64,000 nt of DNA from Bog-473 sp963744225. GTDB taxonomy: Bacteria; Actinomycetota; Acidimicrobiia; Acidimicrobiales; RAAP-2. The stretch is from positions 1,674,001-1,738,000 of the forward strand of contig CAVUSV010000004.1 of the NCBI GenBank assembly GCA_963744225.1, written 5' to 3'. Below the pieces are notes generated by a model. The model saw nothing but the letters and a program-made list of their open reading frames with translations. It did not search any database and was not told the origin of the DNA. The translations under genes were made by a program, and so were the position numbers. Shown here piece by piece: positions 33,249-42,735 of the stretch (positions are counted from its first letter, which is position 1; each line of letters opens with the position of its first letter).

Positions 33249-35153
33249 TCAGGCGGTCCGCGGGGGGGCGGTCACGTCACTCTCGGCCTCGATCAACCTT
33301 CCGACTGCGTCAATCAGGGCGAGGTGGGTGAAGGCCTGGGGGAAGTTGCCCAGGTGCTCGCCCGTGGTGGCGTCGATCTCCTCCGCGTAGAGCTGGAGCG
33401 GACCGGCGAAGGCCAGCAACTTCTTGCACAGTGCCCGCGCCCGTTCCTGCTCCCCGATCATGGCCAGCGCGGTGACGAGCCAGAAGGAGCAGATGGTGAA
33501 CGTGCCCTCCTTGCCCTCGAAGCCGGTGTCCGTCGAGTCGACCTTGTACCGCAGCACCAGGCCGTCCTCGGTCAGCTCGTCGGCGATGGCCAGCACCGTG
33601 GCCCGAACCCGTTCGTCGTCGGAGGGTAGGAATTCGAGGATGGGGATGAGGAGCAGTGACGCGTCGAGCTCGTCGTTGTCGTATTGCTGCCGGAACCGAC
33701 CGCGCTCGTCGACGCCTCTGTCCAGGATCTCGGCCTTCAGCTCGTCGGCGGCCTTGCGCCACTGCTCGGCTCGGTCGTGGTCGTTGCGGGTCCGCGCCAT
33801 GTCGGCGCCGCGGTCCATGGCCACCCAGCACAGGACCTTCGAGGCCGTGAAGTGCTGGGGATCACCCCGGATCTCCCAGATACCCTGGTCTGGGTCGCCG
33901 GAATGCTCGATCGCTGCGTCGACCAATTTGGCGAGGCCCTCCCAGACGGGATTGACGATCTGCGCGGCGCCCTGGCGAAGGTAGGTGTCGACGGCGTCGA
34001 GGATCATCCCCCACACATCGTTCTGGTGCTGGTCCCAGGCGCCGTTGCCCACCCGCACGGGCTTGGAGTAGCGGTATCCGGTCAGGTGGTCGAGGGTGTG
34101 CTCGGTGAGGTCCTTCGTGCCGTCGATGCCGTACATGATCTGCAGGTTCCAGTCCGTCCCGGCCTCCGCGGCCACAGCCTCGAGCACGAAAGCGAAGTAC
34201 TCAAGCGCCTCCCAGTCGAACCCGAGCCGGTAGAGCGAGCGCAGCATGAATGACGAGTCGCGGATCCAGGTGTAGCGGTAGTCCCAGTTGCGGGCTCCGC
34301 CGGGTGTCTCGGGAAGGGAGGTGGTCGCCGCCGCCATGATGGCCCCGGTCGGTGCGTAGCTGAGACCCTTGAGCGTCAGGGCACTGCGCTCGATGTAACT
34401 GCGCCACGGATGATCGGGGAATGTCCCATTCGCCAACCACTCTCGCCAGTAGGAGACGGTGGTGCTGAGTTGGGCCTGAGCCTCCTCCACCGTGGCGGGG
34501 GCGTGCCCCCCCCAGGACAGCGCGGCGAAGGCCGACTCGTCGAGTCCGAGGGTGGTGCGGCCGTAACAGCGCGCCCCTGCTGCGCCGAGACGCAAGCTTG
34601 ACGAAAGCGTGAGCAGAGGATCGCCGGGAGGCGGGCACACGGTCATGGAGTTGTAGCCGCCGGCCTCGTAGGACCAGGCCCCGGTCTGCGACCCGTACTC
34701 GAAGACGGGCACCGCATTGGCCACCACCTCGACGCGCCCTCCGATGCAGGTGGCGAGCCGCAGGAGCGTGCCTGCCGCCCCGATGTCGCCCGGGGCACGC
34801 CGATAGTCGGAGCGGCGCTCCTCCTCCTGGCCATAGGCGCGCATGACCATCAGGTCTTCGACGACCAGCCACCCCGTGGGCGTGTGCCAGGTGGTCTCGA
34901 GCACCATGGTCCCCGGGATGTAGCGGCGATGATGGGGCACCGACGTCCCCATGGGCCCGAAGCGGAAGTTGCCGGCGGTGCGATCGAGCAGGGCCGCGAA
35001 GATGCTGGGAGAGTCGGGCCGGGGAAGGCACAGCCACTCGACGGAGCCATTGGGGGCCACGAGGCAGTTGGTCTCGCAGTCCGAAAGGAATCCGTACTCG
35101 GCGATCGGGGGAAAGCTCTCTAGTTGGACGTCTGCGGCCGTTTCCTCGCTCAC
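33249..35153 (-). CDS. Glycoside hydrolase family 15 (glucoamylase / acid trehalase type)
   Basis: A 634-residue cytoplasmic protein with no signal peptide. The N-terminal beta-domain has IAEYGFLSDCETNCLV and WLCLPRPDSPS. The (alpha/alpha)6 barrel has GGARNWDYRYTWIRDSSF, the general acid Glu in LTEHTLDHLTGY, and the base Glu in AEEIDATTGEHLGNFPQAF. Actinobacterial relatives hydrolyse trehalose. The GTG at 35153 is preferred: a TACGAT box lies 7 bases upstream. A GTG at 35192 would add 13 residues. Divergent from a glucose-dehydrogenase-like SDR. Confidence 0.88.
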   Translation of the reverse strand: MSEETAADVQLESFPPIAEYGFLSDCETNCLVAPNGSVEWLCLPRPDSPSIFAALLDRTAGNFRFGPMGTSVPHHRRYIPGTMVLETTWHTPTGWLVVEDLMVMRAYGQEEERRSDYRRAPGDIGAAGTLLRLATCIGGRVEVVANAVPVFEYGSQTGAWSYEAGGYNSMTVCPPPGDPLLTLSSSLRLGAAGARCYGRTTLGLDESAFAALSWGGHAPATVEEAQAQLSTTVSYWREWLANGTFPDHPWRSYIERSALTLKGLSYAPTGAIMAAATTSLPETPGGARNWDYRYTWIRDSSFMLRSLYRLGFDWEALEYFAFVLEAVAAEAGTDWNLQIMYGIDGTKDLTEHTLDHLTGYRYSKPVRVGNGAWDQHQNDVWGMILDAVDTYLRQGAAQIVNPVWEGLAKLVDAAIEHSGDPDQGIWEIRGDPQHFTASKVLCWVAMDRGADMARTRNDHDRAEQWRKAADELKAEILDRGVDERGRFRQQYDNDELDASLLLIPILEFLPSDDERVRATVLAIADELTEDGLVLRYKVDSTDTGFEGKEGTFTICSFWLVTALAMIGEQERARALCKKLLAFAGPLQLYAEEIDATTGEHLGNFPQAFTHLALIDAVGRLIEAESDVTAPPRTA

Positions 35154-35166
35154 GTCCACGATCGTA
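35154..35166 (-). promoter_or_regulatory. Leaderless-type promoter -10 for the GH15 gene
   Basis: On the minus strand TACGAT (35166-35161) precedes the GTG at 35153 by 7 bases. The remaining 208 bases to the divergent SDR show nothing recognisable. Confidence 0.5.
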
Positions 35167-35374
35167 GGGAAACCGGGAGCCGCTGTCACCACCCGGAGCG
35201 AATGAAGTTCGTCCGCACACCGAGCCGTCTGTCGATCGTGGCCCCGAGGGTGACCAAAGGGTGAACGTGAGACAGCGCCGGCCCCGGCTGCTTCCCCGCC
35301 GCCGTACGGATCGGTAGCGTGCGACCATCGCGTAACAACGCGCGCCCGCAGACCGGCGCGGCACGGAGGTGCAC

Positions 35375-36148
35375 ATGGCAGAAGAACTTCAGGGCAAGGT
35401 CGCCATCGTCACGGGCGGCAACAGCGGCATCGGCAAGGCGGTGGTCCTGGCCCTGGCGGCGCAGGGGGCGAGCGTCGTCATCGACTATGTCTCCAACGAG
35501 CAGGCGGAAGAGGAGCTCGAGCGGCAGATTGCCGGCCTGGGGGAGAAGGCCGTGGGGATCGAGGCCGACGTCTCCAAGATCGAGGACCTGCAGCGGATGG
35601 TCGACACGGCAGTCTCGACCTACGGCCGGCTCGACGTCATGGTCAACAACGCGGGGATCGAGACGCGGACCTCGCTGCTCGACACCACCGAGGGGCAGTT
35701 CGAGAAGGTCATCGCGGTGAACCTGAAGAGCGCGTTCTTCGGGACCCAGCTGGCGGCCAAGCAAATGATCGCCCAGGGCGGCGGCGGCCGCATCATCAAC
35801 ATGACGTCGGTCCACGAGGACTGGCCCATGCCCGGTAATACCCCCTACTGCCTCTCGAAGGGCGGCATGCGCATGCTGACGAGGACCGCAGGCGTGGAGC
35901 TCGCCCCGCACAACATCTGCGTGGTCGGCGTCGGCCCTGGCGCCGTGAACACGCCGATCAACGCGCAGACGATCAACGATCCCGCGGCATTGGCCAAGCT
36001 CAACAGCGCCATCCCGATCGGCCGCATGGCCGAGCCCGAGGAGATCGCCTCTGTGGTCGCCTTCCTGGCCGGCGACGGCGCCAGCTACATCACGGCGACG
36101 ACGATCTTCGCCGACGGCGGGATCATGCAAAGCAGCCCCGGCCTCTGA
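35375..36148 (+). CDS. SDR, glucose 1-dehydrogenase-like
   Basis: A 257-residue SDR. The cofactor loop is VTGGNSGIGKAV, then VNNAGIE, catalytic Ser in MTSVHEDW, Tyr-Lys in YCLSK, and the C-terminal YITATTIFADGG. The SVHEDWPMPG segment is characteristic of Bacillus-type glucose dehydrogenases. It could oxidise the glucose released by the divergent GH15 enzyme; this is an inference from context. CGGAGGT precedes the ATG at 35375. Confidence 0.8.
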   Translation: MAEELQGKVAIVTGGNSGIGKAVVLALAAQGASVVIDYVSNEQAEEELERQIAGLGEKAVGIEADVSKIEDLQRMVDTAVSTYGRLDVMVNNAGIETRTSLLDTTEGQFEKVIAVNLKSAFFGTQLAAKQMIAQGGGGRIINMTSVHEDWPMPGNTPYCLSKGGMRMLTRTAGVELAPHNICVVGVGPGAVNTPINAQTINDPAALAKLNSAIPIGRMAEPEEIASVVAFLAGDGASYITATTIFADGGIMQSSPGL

Positions 36149-36149
36149 T

Positions 36150-36183
36150 CTGACCCACACGCGGGAGCGCGTGGAACTGTCAG
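36150..36183. terminator. Imperfect hairpin between convergent SDR and cydB
   Basis: CACGCG (36158-36163) pairs with CGCGTG (36168-36173) around GGAG, with an outer CTGAC/GTCAG pairing (36150-36154 and 36179-36183). It fills the 31-base convergent gap and can serve both genes. Confidence 0.45.
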
Positions 36184-37247
36184 GTCTCCGCAGGCGTCGT
36201 GGCCCCGGTCGGCGGTGGTGCGACGGCCTCCGTGTCTTCTTCGCCCCCCACCCGCGGCACCGAGAGGCGTTTGCGGAAGATGTGGTAGCTCCATGCTTGG
36301 TAGATGAGCACGACTGGAAAGACCACAGCCGCCACCACCGTCATCACCTTCAAGGAGTACGGGGGACTCGCAGTGTTCTTGATCGTGAGGTCATAAGCGG
36401 CGTTGGTGCTCGAGAGCATCACCCGGGGATAGAGCTCGCTGAAGAGCGCACCCACCGCAGCGGCGATGCCGACGGCGGCGGCAGTGAAGGCCCAGCCCTC
36501 CGCCTTGGCTTGGGCGGCCCAGGCGGCGCCGATGACGGCCATCAGGCCCAAAGCCTCGATCGGCTTGGGCACGAAACCCGTACTGAGGCCAACGTGGATC
36601 CAGGTCATGAATCCGAACGTGACCAAAATAGCCACCAGACCGATGGCGGCCGACGCTTTCTGCGCTCTCTCGTGAATCTCGCCCGTCGTCTTGAGGGTCA
36701 GGTAGGTGGCGCCCATGAGGAGCGAGAGCACCAGCAGGGTGAGCCCGGACCAGAGGCCGAACGGCGTGAGCAAGTCGAAGAAGTTGCCGGTGAAGTCGTG
36801 CGAGCTGTTGATGGGTAGGCCGTGGAGCAAGTCGCCCAGCGCGACCCCGATGAGGAACGGGATGAGCGCGCTGCCTACGGTCAGAGCCCACCGCCACGAA
36901 GTGCGCCAACGGGAGTCGTCGAACTTGCGCTGGTACTCGAACGAGACCCCCCGCGCCATCAGCGCAGCCAGCAGAATGACCATGGCGAGATAGAGGGACG
37001 AGAACATCGTGGCGTACCAGCCCGGGAAGGCGGAGAACAATATTGCCCCCGCCACGATCAGCCACACCTCGTTGCCGTCCCAGACGGGCCCGATCGTGTT
37101 GACCACCACCCGGCGCTCGAGATCGTTCCGCCCGATGAACGAGTGCAGCATGCCGACGCCGAAGTCGAACCCCTCGAGCACGAAGAAACCGGTCCAGAGG
37201 ATGGCGGCGATGACAAACCAGAAGTCTCCGAGTGTGATTCCTCCCAT
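36180..37247 (-). CDS. cydB: Cytochrome bd oxidase subunit II
   Basis: A 355-residue membrane protein with about eight to nine TM helices and the family opening DFWFVIAAILWTGFFVLEGFDFGVGML plus GPVWDGNEVWLI. CydB binds no haem in many species but stabilises CydA in the quinol oxidase, which reduces oxygen to water at high affinity. An ideal GGAGG lies before the ATG. It is the last gene of a cydDCAB unit, 9 bases after cydA. Confidence 0.95.
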   Translation of the reverse strand: MGGITLGDFWFVIAAILWTGFFVLEGFDFGVGMLHSFIGRNDLERRVVVNTIGPVWDGNEVWLIVAGAILFSAFPGWYATMFSSLYLAMVILLAALMARGVSFEYQRKFDDSRWRTSWRWALTVGSALIPFLIGVALGDLLHGLPINSSHDFTGNFFDLLTPFGLWSGLTLLVLSLLMGATYLTLKTTGEIHERAQKASAAIGLVAILVTFGFMTWIHVGLSTGFVPKPIEALGLMAVIGAAWAAQAKAEGWAFTAAAVGIAAAVGALFSELYPRVMLSSTNAAYDLTIKNTASPPYSLKVMTVVAAVVFPVVLIYQAWSYHIFRKRLSVPRVGGEEDTEAVAPPPTGATTPAET

Positions 37248-37256
37248 GTCGACCTC

Positions 37257-38720
37257 CTAGTAGACGAGAGCCATGTCGTCCTCGTCCTCGTGGGACGAGT
37301 CGGGCCCGGTGTCAGGGGATGTGGTGCCGGTACCTCCGGGGCCGCCCTCACCCTCAGAGGTGATCTTGGCCAGCGGGTCGTCGCCGATGGAGCGGCGGCC
37401 GAAGCGGATCATGAGCCAGCCATCCGCCACGCCGAGCACCGCGAAGATCAGATAGAAGACGACGAGCGAGATCCAGATGTCCGTCGTGGAGACCGAGGAG
37501 GACACCCCGTTCTTGGTGAGCATGAGACCCTGGACGATCCAGGGCTGCCGTCCGTTCTCGGTGAGCATCCAGCCCGCGGTGTTGATCAGGAAGGGCAGGA
37601 TCACCACCCAGGGTGCCGTTCGCAGGAACCACCTGGCGTGGTCGAGCTTGTGGCGGTAGAGGAGCCAGGCCCCCCACAGCGCGAAGAGGAAGACCAGTGA
37701 GCCCAGGTAGGCCATGACCCGCATGGACCAGTACTGGATGAAGACGTTGGGGATGTAGTTCCCCGGCCCGTATTGCTGCTGGTACTGCGCGTTCAGGTTG
37801 TTGAGCCCCTGCACCTCGCCGTCGACATGGTTGGTGGCCAGGATGGACAGCAGGTCGGGGACCTCGAAGATCTGGGTCGGGGTCTGGTCGTTGTTGCCGC
37901 CACCGATCTGGAAGAGCGAGAACGCGCAGTGGCTGGGGCAGGTGGTCCACAGCGCTTCGGCGGCAGCGATCTTCATCGGCTGGTACTTGCCCTCGATGAC
38001 GCCGAGCTCGCTGCCCACGAAGAGGTTGAGGGCGACGGTCGGCAACAGGACCACCAGCGAGATGACGGCGGTGCGGCGGAAGGCCTCCACCTGGTTCTTC
38101 CGGTACAGGTGCCAGGCAGACACGGCCAGCATGATGGCGGCGCCTGTGACGAGGGAGGCCACGATGACGTGGGTGTAGCCCCACAAGAAGACGGGGTTGG
38201 TGAAGAGGGCCCAGATGTTGTTGAGCTGGGGCTGGTGGGTGCTGTTGTTCGTTGTGTACCCGACGGGGTGCTGCATCCACGAGTTGGCCGCCATGATGAA
38301 GGCGGCTGAGAGCATCGTGCCCGCCGCCACCAGCCAGATGCAGGCCAGGTGCGCCTTCTTCGACAGACGGTTCCAGCCGAAGACCCAGATGCCCAGGAAC
38401 GTCGACTCCAAGAAGAAGGCGACCAGCCCTTCCATGGCCAGCGGCCCGCCGAAGACGTTGCCGACGAGGCGCGAGTAGGTGGACCAGTTCATGCCGAACT
38501 CGAATTCCTGAATCAACCCCGTCACGACGCCGACGGCGACATTGATCAGCAACAGCGACCCGAAGAAACGGGCAAGCCGGCGGTAGGTGTCGTCGCCGTT
38601 GCGGTACCAGGCCGTCTGCAGCAGGGCCACGAGGAACGCCAGCCCGATGGTCACCGGGACGAAGAGGAAGTGGTAGATGCTGGTACTGGCAAACTGCCAG
38701 CGTGCGAGGTCCAGGCTCAC
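37257..38720 (-). CDS. cydA: Cytochrome bd oxidase subunit I
   Basis: A 487-residue membrane protein. It has the haem ligand His in STSIYHFLFVPVTIG near residue 17, the segment ESTFLGIWVFGWNRLS, and the GRQPW motif (ENGRQPWIVQG) near haem b595/d. The chain is shorter than in E. coli, consistent with a short Q-loop. The C-terminus is acidic (HEDEDDMALVY). The GTG at 38720 overlaps the stop of cydC as GTGA; GAAGGGAG lies upstream. Confidence 0.95.
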   Translation of the reverse strand: MSLDLARWQFASTSIYHFLFVPVTIGLAFLVALLQTAWYRNGDDTYRRLARFFGSLLLINVAVGVVTGLIQEFEFGMNWSTYSRLVGNVFGGPLAMEGLVAFFLESTFLGIWVFGWNRLSKKAHLACIWLVAAGTMLSAAFIMAANSWMQHPVGYTTNNSTHQPQLNNIWALFTNPVFLWGYTHVIVASLVTGAAIMLAVSAWHLYRKNQVEAFRRTAVISLVVLLPTVALNLFVGSELGVIEGKYQPMKIAAAEALWTTCPSHCAFSLFQIGGGNNDQTPTQIFEVPDLLSILATNHVDGEVQGLNNLNAQYQQQYGPGNYIPNVFIQYWSMRVMAYLGSLVFLFALWGAWLLYRHKLDHARWFLRTAPWVVILPFLINTAGWMLTENGRQPWIVQGLMLTKNGVSSSVSTTDIWISLVVFYLIFAVLGVADGWLMIRFGRRSIGDDPLAKITSEGEGGPGGTGTTSPDTGPDSSHEDEDDMALVY

Positions 38721-40591
38721 GGAGTGTCGCTCCCTTCGTTCAGCACTGAGGCGTCGAGCACCGCAGTGAGCCCTTCCGGCAGAGCGGGCGGGGCGGGCCG
38801 AGGTTCTGGGACAGACCGGTCGCTCATCAACTCGTCCCACCACAGGCCGGCGTAGCGACCACCGGTGGCCACGAGGTCGCCATGGGTGCCGCGTTCGACG
38901 ACGCGCCCCTCGTCGAGGACGATGATCTCGTCGACCTGGTCCAGCCCGACCAGGCGGTGCGTGATGAAGAGCGTCGCGCGGCCCTCGGTGAGGGCGAGCA
39001 GGTCGGCGCTGAGGGCGTCGGCGGCAGCCGGGTCGAGGTGTTCCGCCGGCTCGTCGAGGATGAGGATGGAGAAGTCGGCCAGGAGGGAGCGGGCGACCGC
39101 CACGCGCTGGCGCTGCCCACCGGAAAGCCGGGCGCCGTCAGGACCGACTCGGGTGGCCAGGCTGGCGGGCAGCCCGGCGAGCCAATCGCCCAGGCCGACC
39201 CGTGCGAGCACCTCCACCAGCTCGTCGTCTTCAGCCGAGCGCCGGCCCACCCGCAGGTTCTCGGCCAGGGTCGTCGCAAACAGATGTGGGCTCTGTTCGA
39301 CCAGCCCGACCACCCGGCGCACCTCGGCGGAGGACAGGTGGTCCAGCGGGACGCCGTCGAGCGTGGCTTCGCCGTCGTCGATCGGCAGGAAGCGCACCAA
39401 GACTTCGGCCAACGTCGACTTGCCGGCCCCGCTCCGTCCGACGAGTGCCACCCGGCGTCCCGGGGTGAGATCGAGATCAACCCCGCGCAGGACCGATCGC
39501 TCGGTGCCGGGGTAGCCCGCCCACACTGAGCGCAGGCGGAGGGCGTGCGGTGCCCTCAACCCACCGGGAAGCGGCTGCGGGTTGTCCGGCTCGTCGACGG
39601 GTGCCGGAGCGTCCGTGGCGGCGAACACGCGCCCGGCCGCCGCGCGCGAGCGCTGCAGTGCCTGGGTGGCCGCCGGCAGTGGGGCCACGAGTTCGAAGGC
39701 GGCGAGCGGGACGAGCGCCAGCACCGCCAGCAGCGCGCCGTCGAGATGGCCGCCATAGGTGGCGTGCACTCCGAGGGCCAGGGCGCCCCAACTGGCCAGT
39801 CCGGCCAGTGCGGTTGTCAGGCCGAGCCCGATGCCGGTCGTGCCCGCCCCCTGGCGCGCCGTGGCACGCAGCCGGCGATCCGCCCGTGCAATCAGCTCCA
39901 CCTGCTCGGTGGTGCCGCCCATGACGGTCAGTTCGGGCGCACCCTCAATGAGGTCGACCACTGCCGCGCCCAACTCGCCCCGCGCCGACGCCTGTTTGGA
40001 TTCCTCCCTCCTGGCCAGGCGACCGGTCAGCCAGGGCACCACGGTGGCCGAGATCAGGAGGGCCACCAGGAGGACGGCACCGGCGCCGGGGAGGAGCATC
40101 CACATGACGGCGACGGCGCCCGCCCCCACCAGGCAAGCGACGGCGAAGGGCTGGATCACGCGCAACACGACGTCCTGGAGTGAGTCGACGTCGTCGACCA
40201 CCCGGGACACGAGATCGCCTCGGCGAAAGAGGGGAAGGCCGGCCGGGGCGATCGCCTCGAGCCGGCCGTAGACACGGACGCGCAGGTCGGCCAGCACCCG
40301 GAGGGCGGCGTCGTGCCCGACCAGCCGCTCGCCGTAGCGGAGGAAGCCGCGCGAGAGCCCGAAGACCTGCACGCCCACAATGGCCAGGGTCAACGACGCC
40401 TCGGACGGGTGCAGTGCGGCGCGCGAGATGAGCCAGGCCGAGGTGCCCATCAACGCGATCGACGCCCCGATGGCGCCGGCCCCGAGCAGGGAGGCCTGCG
40501 CCAGCCGGCCGCGGGCGACGCGGGCGATGCCGAGCGTGCGCCCGACCGTGGCCGGGCGGTCAGCCTCTGGTTCGTAGACGGTCGGGCTCAT
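38717..40591 (-). CDS. cydC: Thiol reductant ABC exporter subunit CydC
   Basis: A 624-residue fused ABC transporter half. The six-TM domain contains the CydC mark GTSAWLISRAA. The ATPase has Walker A LVGRSGAGKSTL, signature LSGGQRQRVAVARSLL and Walker B ILILDEPAEHLD. CydDC exports cysteine and glutathione to the outside, which is needed to assemble cytochrome bd. Its ATG overlaps the cydD stop (ATGA), and its stop overlaps the cydA start, so the four genes are translationally coupled. Confidence 0.92.
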   Translation of the reverse strand: MSPTVYEPEADRPATVGRTLGIARVARGRLAQASLLGAGAIGASIALMGTSAWLISRAALHPSEASLTLAIVGVQVFGLSRGFLRYGERLVGHDAALRVLADLRVRVYGRLEAIAPAGLPLFRRGDLVSRVVDDVDSLQDVVLRVIQPFAVACLVGAGAVAVMWMLLPGAGAVLLVALLISATVVPWLTGRLARREESKQASARGELGAAVVDLIEGAPELTVMGGTTEQVELIARADRRLRATARQGAGTTGIGLGLTTALAGLASWGALALGVHATYGGHLDGALLAVLALVPLAAFELVAPLPAATQALQRSRAAAGRVFAATDAPAPVDEPDNPQPLPGGLRAPHALRLRSVWAGYPGTERSVLRGVDLDLTPGRRVALVGRSGAGKSTLAEVLVRFLPIDDGEATLDGVPLDHLSSAEVRRVVGLVEQSPHLFATTLAENLRVGRRSAEDDELVEVLARVGLGDWLAGLPASLATRVGPDGARLSGGQRQRVAVARSLLADFSILILDEPAEHLDPAAADALSADLLALTEGRATLFITHRLVGLDQVDEIIVLDEGRVVERGTHGDLVATGGRYAGLWWDELMSDRSVPEPRPAPPALPEGLTAVLDASVLNEGSDTP

Positions 40592-42365
40592 GCCGCCACC
40601 ACCGGGAGCGGGAGGTACACGACGCGGTCGGCCAGGGCGGCAAGCGCGGGGCGGTGCGCCACGACCAACGTGGTGCGCCCCTCGGTCAGCCGGCGTACGG
40701 CGGCGAGCACGTCGGACTCGGTCTCGGCGTCCAGGCTGGCCGTCGGCTCATCGAGGACGAGGAGTCGGCGCGTTCCGTACGAAGGCGCGGGCCAGGGCGA
40801 GACGCTGGCGCTCGCCCTGGGACAGGCCGGCGCCGCCGTCACCGAGCGGGGTGTCGACGCCGTGGGGGAGCCGCCGCACGACGGATGCCAGTCCCGCCGC
40901 CTCGAGCGCGGCCGCCACCTCGGCTTTGCTGGCGCCGGGTCGCCCGACCCGGATGTTGTCGGCCACGGAGCGGGCGAAGAGGTGCGGCCGCTGGGGTACC
41001 CAACCGATGCCGGCGCGCCACGTCGTCGAGGTCGAGGTCGCGCAGGTCCACCCCGCCGAGCCGGACCTGTCCCGAACCGGGGCGGCGCAGCCCGAGGACG
41101 ACGTCAAGGAGAGTGGACTTGCCGCAGCCGCTCGGGCCGGTGAGCGCAACGATCTCGCCCGGTTCGACGACGAGGTCGGCTCCGTGCAAGGCCGGGATGC
41201 GTCGGCCCCGGTAGGTGACCTCGAGCCCGGTGATGCGGATGCTGGTGTCCTGCGGCCGGACCGAGCCGCCCACTCCCTCGCTGACCGGCGTCTCGAGCAG
41301 CTCGAAGACCTGCTCGGCCGCTTTCATTCCGTCCGCGCTGGCGTGGAAGTTGGCGCCGAGGGCGCGCAGGGGCAGGTAGGCCTCGGGCGCCAGGACGAGC
41401 ACGAAGAGGGCGGCGTGGAAGTGCATGTCCGCATTGAGCAGCCGCAGGCCGACGGCCACGGCGACGAGCGCCACCGAGACAGTGGCCAGTAGCTCAAGGA
41501 TCAGCGACGAGAGGAACGTCAGCTTGAGGGTGGCGAGCGTCGTGGTCCGGTAGCGGTCGGTGACCTCCGCAATGGCCCGGGCCTGGGCCTTGGCCCGCCC
41601 GAAGACCTTCAAGGTGGGCAGGCCGGCTACCACATCGAGGAAATGGCCGGCCAGACGCTGGATCGACCGCAGACGGGCCGCCGTGCGGTCCCGCGTCGTC
41701 AGCCCCACCAGGCCCATGAAGACGGGGATCAGGGGCACCGTCACCGCGATCAGGGCGGCCGAGATCCAGTCGGCGCCGGCCACGACGGCGATGATGGTCA
41801 CCGGCACGATGACGGCCAGGAAGAGCTGGGGCAGGTAGCGGGCGAAGTAGCCATCGAGCGCGTCGATGCCGGTCGTGACGAGCATGGTGAGGCGACCGCC
41901 GTCTTGGCGGTCGAGGCCGGCCGGCCCCAGGGCGGCGACGTGTTCCGCCGCCGAATGCCGCAGCTCCGACTTGGCCGAGGCGGAGGCCCGGTGGGCTGCC
42001 CGCTCGGTCGCCCAGGCCAGGACGGCGCGCCCGGCGATGACGGCCAGGAGGAGGCCGAACGGTGCGCGCAACGAGGAGAGCGACCCGTGGTGGAAGAAGG
42101 CCTCGTTGACCACCGTCGCGATGAGCCAGGCCTGTGCGACGACCAGGACAGCCGTGGCGCCGCCGACGGCGATGGCCAGGACGACGAAGCGCCTGGTCGT
42201 GCGCGCGTAGCGCAACAGCCGGGGGTCGAGAGGGCCGCGCCGTCCGGCGCCCGGTGCGGACGCCGACGCCGTTGGCGATGTCGCCGCCGGTCGCGCTCGG
42301 GCCACCGATCTCCCTATGTGTCCGTCGCCGGCCGGAGCGTGCGTGTGCGCGCCCTCCCGCACCAT
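40588..42365 (-). CDS. cydD: Thiol reductant ABC exporter subunit CydD, two frameshifts
   Basis: From the ATG at 42365 the frame encodes the CydD TM domain (AQAWLIATVVNEAFF near residue 78) and Walker A LTGPSGCGKSTL. The frame then breaks. Family sequence resumes as IGWVPQRPHLFARS ... LSQGERQRLALARAFVRNA in a second frame and RLLVLDEPTASLD in a third. Deleting one base of the CC at 41010-41011 and one of the GG at 40767-40768 restores a continuous 591-residue protein of normal length. Both changes are +1 in short runs, so error is likelier than decay. CydDC is needed for cytochrome bd assembly. Confidence 0.88.
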
Positions 42366-42404
42366 CGCGCGGTCATTGTGGCAAGGAACCCGGGGGGACG
42401 GGAT

Positions 42405-42416
42405 GGTTCAAGAACC
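42405..42416. promoter_or_regulatory. 12-bp palindrome upstream of cydD
   Basis: GGTTC-AA-GAACC is a perfect inverted repeat about 40 bases upstream of the cydD start, where CACAAT (9 bases before the ATG) may be the -10 box. It could be an operator of the cyd operon; no regulator is identified. Confidence 0.35.
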
Positions 42417-42443
42417 CTAGATTGACACTTTGGACGTCGCTCG

Positions 42444-42647
42444 TCACCCCGATGACGGCGACGGCGAAGTGCGGTCTGTTGGCGTCACGCGATCCCAGAT
42501 TCGCTTCTGCGCAAGCAGCATGATCATCCCGACGATGATCAGGATCGACACATGGAGGAACGAAACCCAGGCCTCGCTCCACGAGGCGTGACTGATCGAC
42601 AAGCCGATGTCGGAGGCGGCCGAAGTGGTGGTGACAGAGATGAACAT
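42444..42647 (-). CDS. Possible small single-pass membrane protein
   Basis: A 67-residue frame from the ATG at 42647 with one strong hydrophobic helix (about residues 26-47, FLHVSILIIVGMIMLLAQ) followed by a basic KR and a Ser/Pro-rich tail. Third codon positions are GC-rich as in real genes here. The frame extends upstream to 42743 with less coding character. No ribosome site is visible. It lies between cydD and the phosphoribosyltransferase, in a stretch otherwise without genes (42366-42735). No family recognised. Confidence 0.4.
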   Translation of the reverse strand: MFISVTTTSAASDIGLSISHASWSEAWVSFLHVSILIIVGMIMLLAQKRIWDRVTPTDRTSPSPSSG

Positions 42648-42735
42648 GCCGATGACCGTGCTCGCTCTCGATTCAGTCAGAGACGAGGGGTCCTCATCGT
42701 CCTCTTCTGTCGGACACATAAGCTCGCACAGAGTC

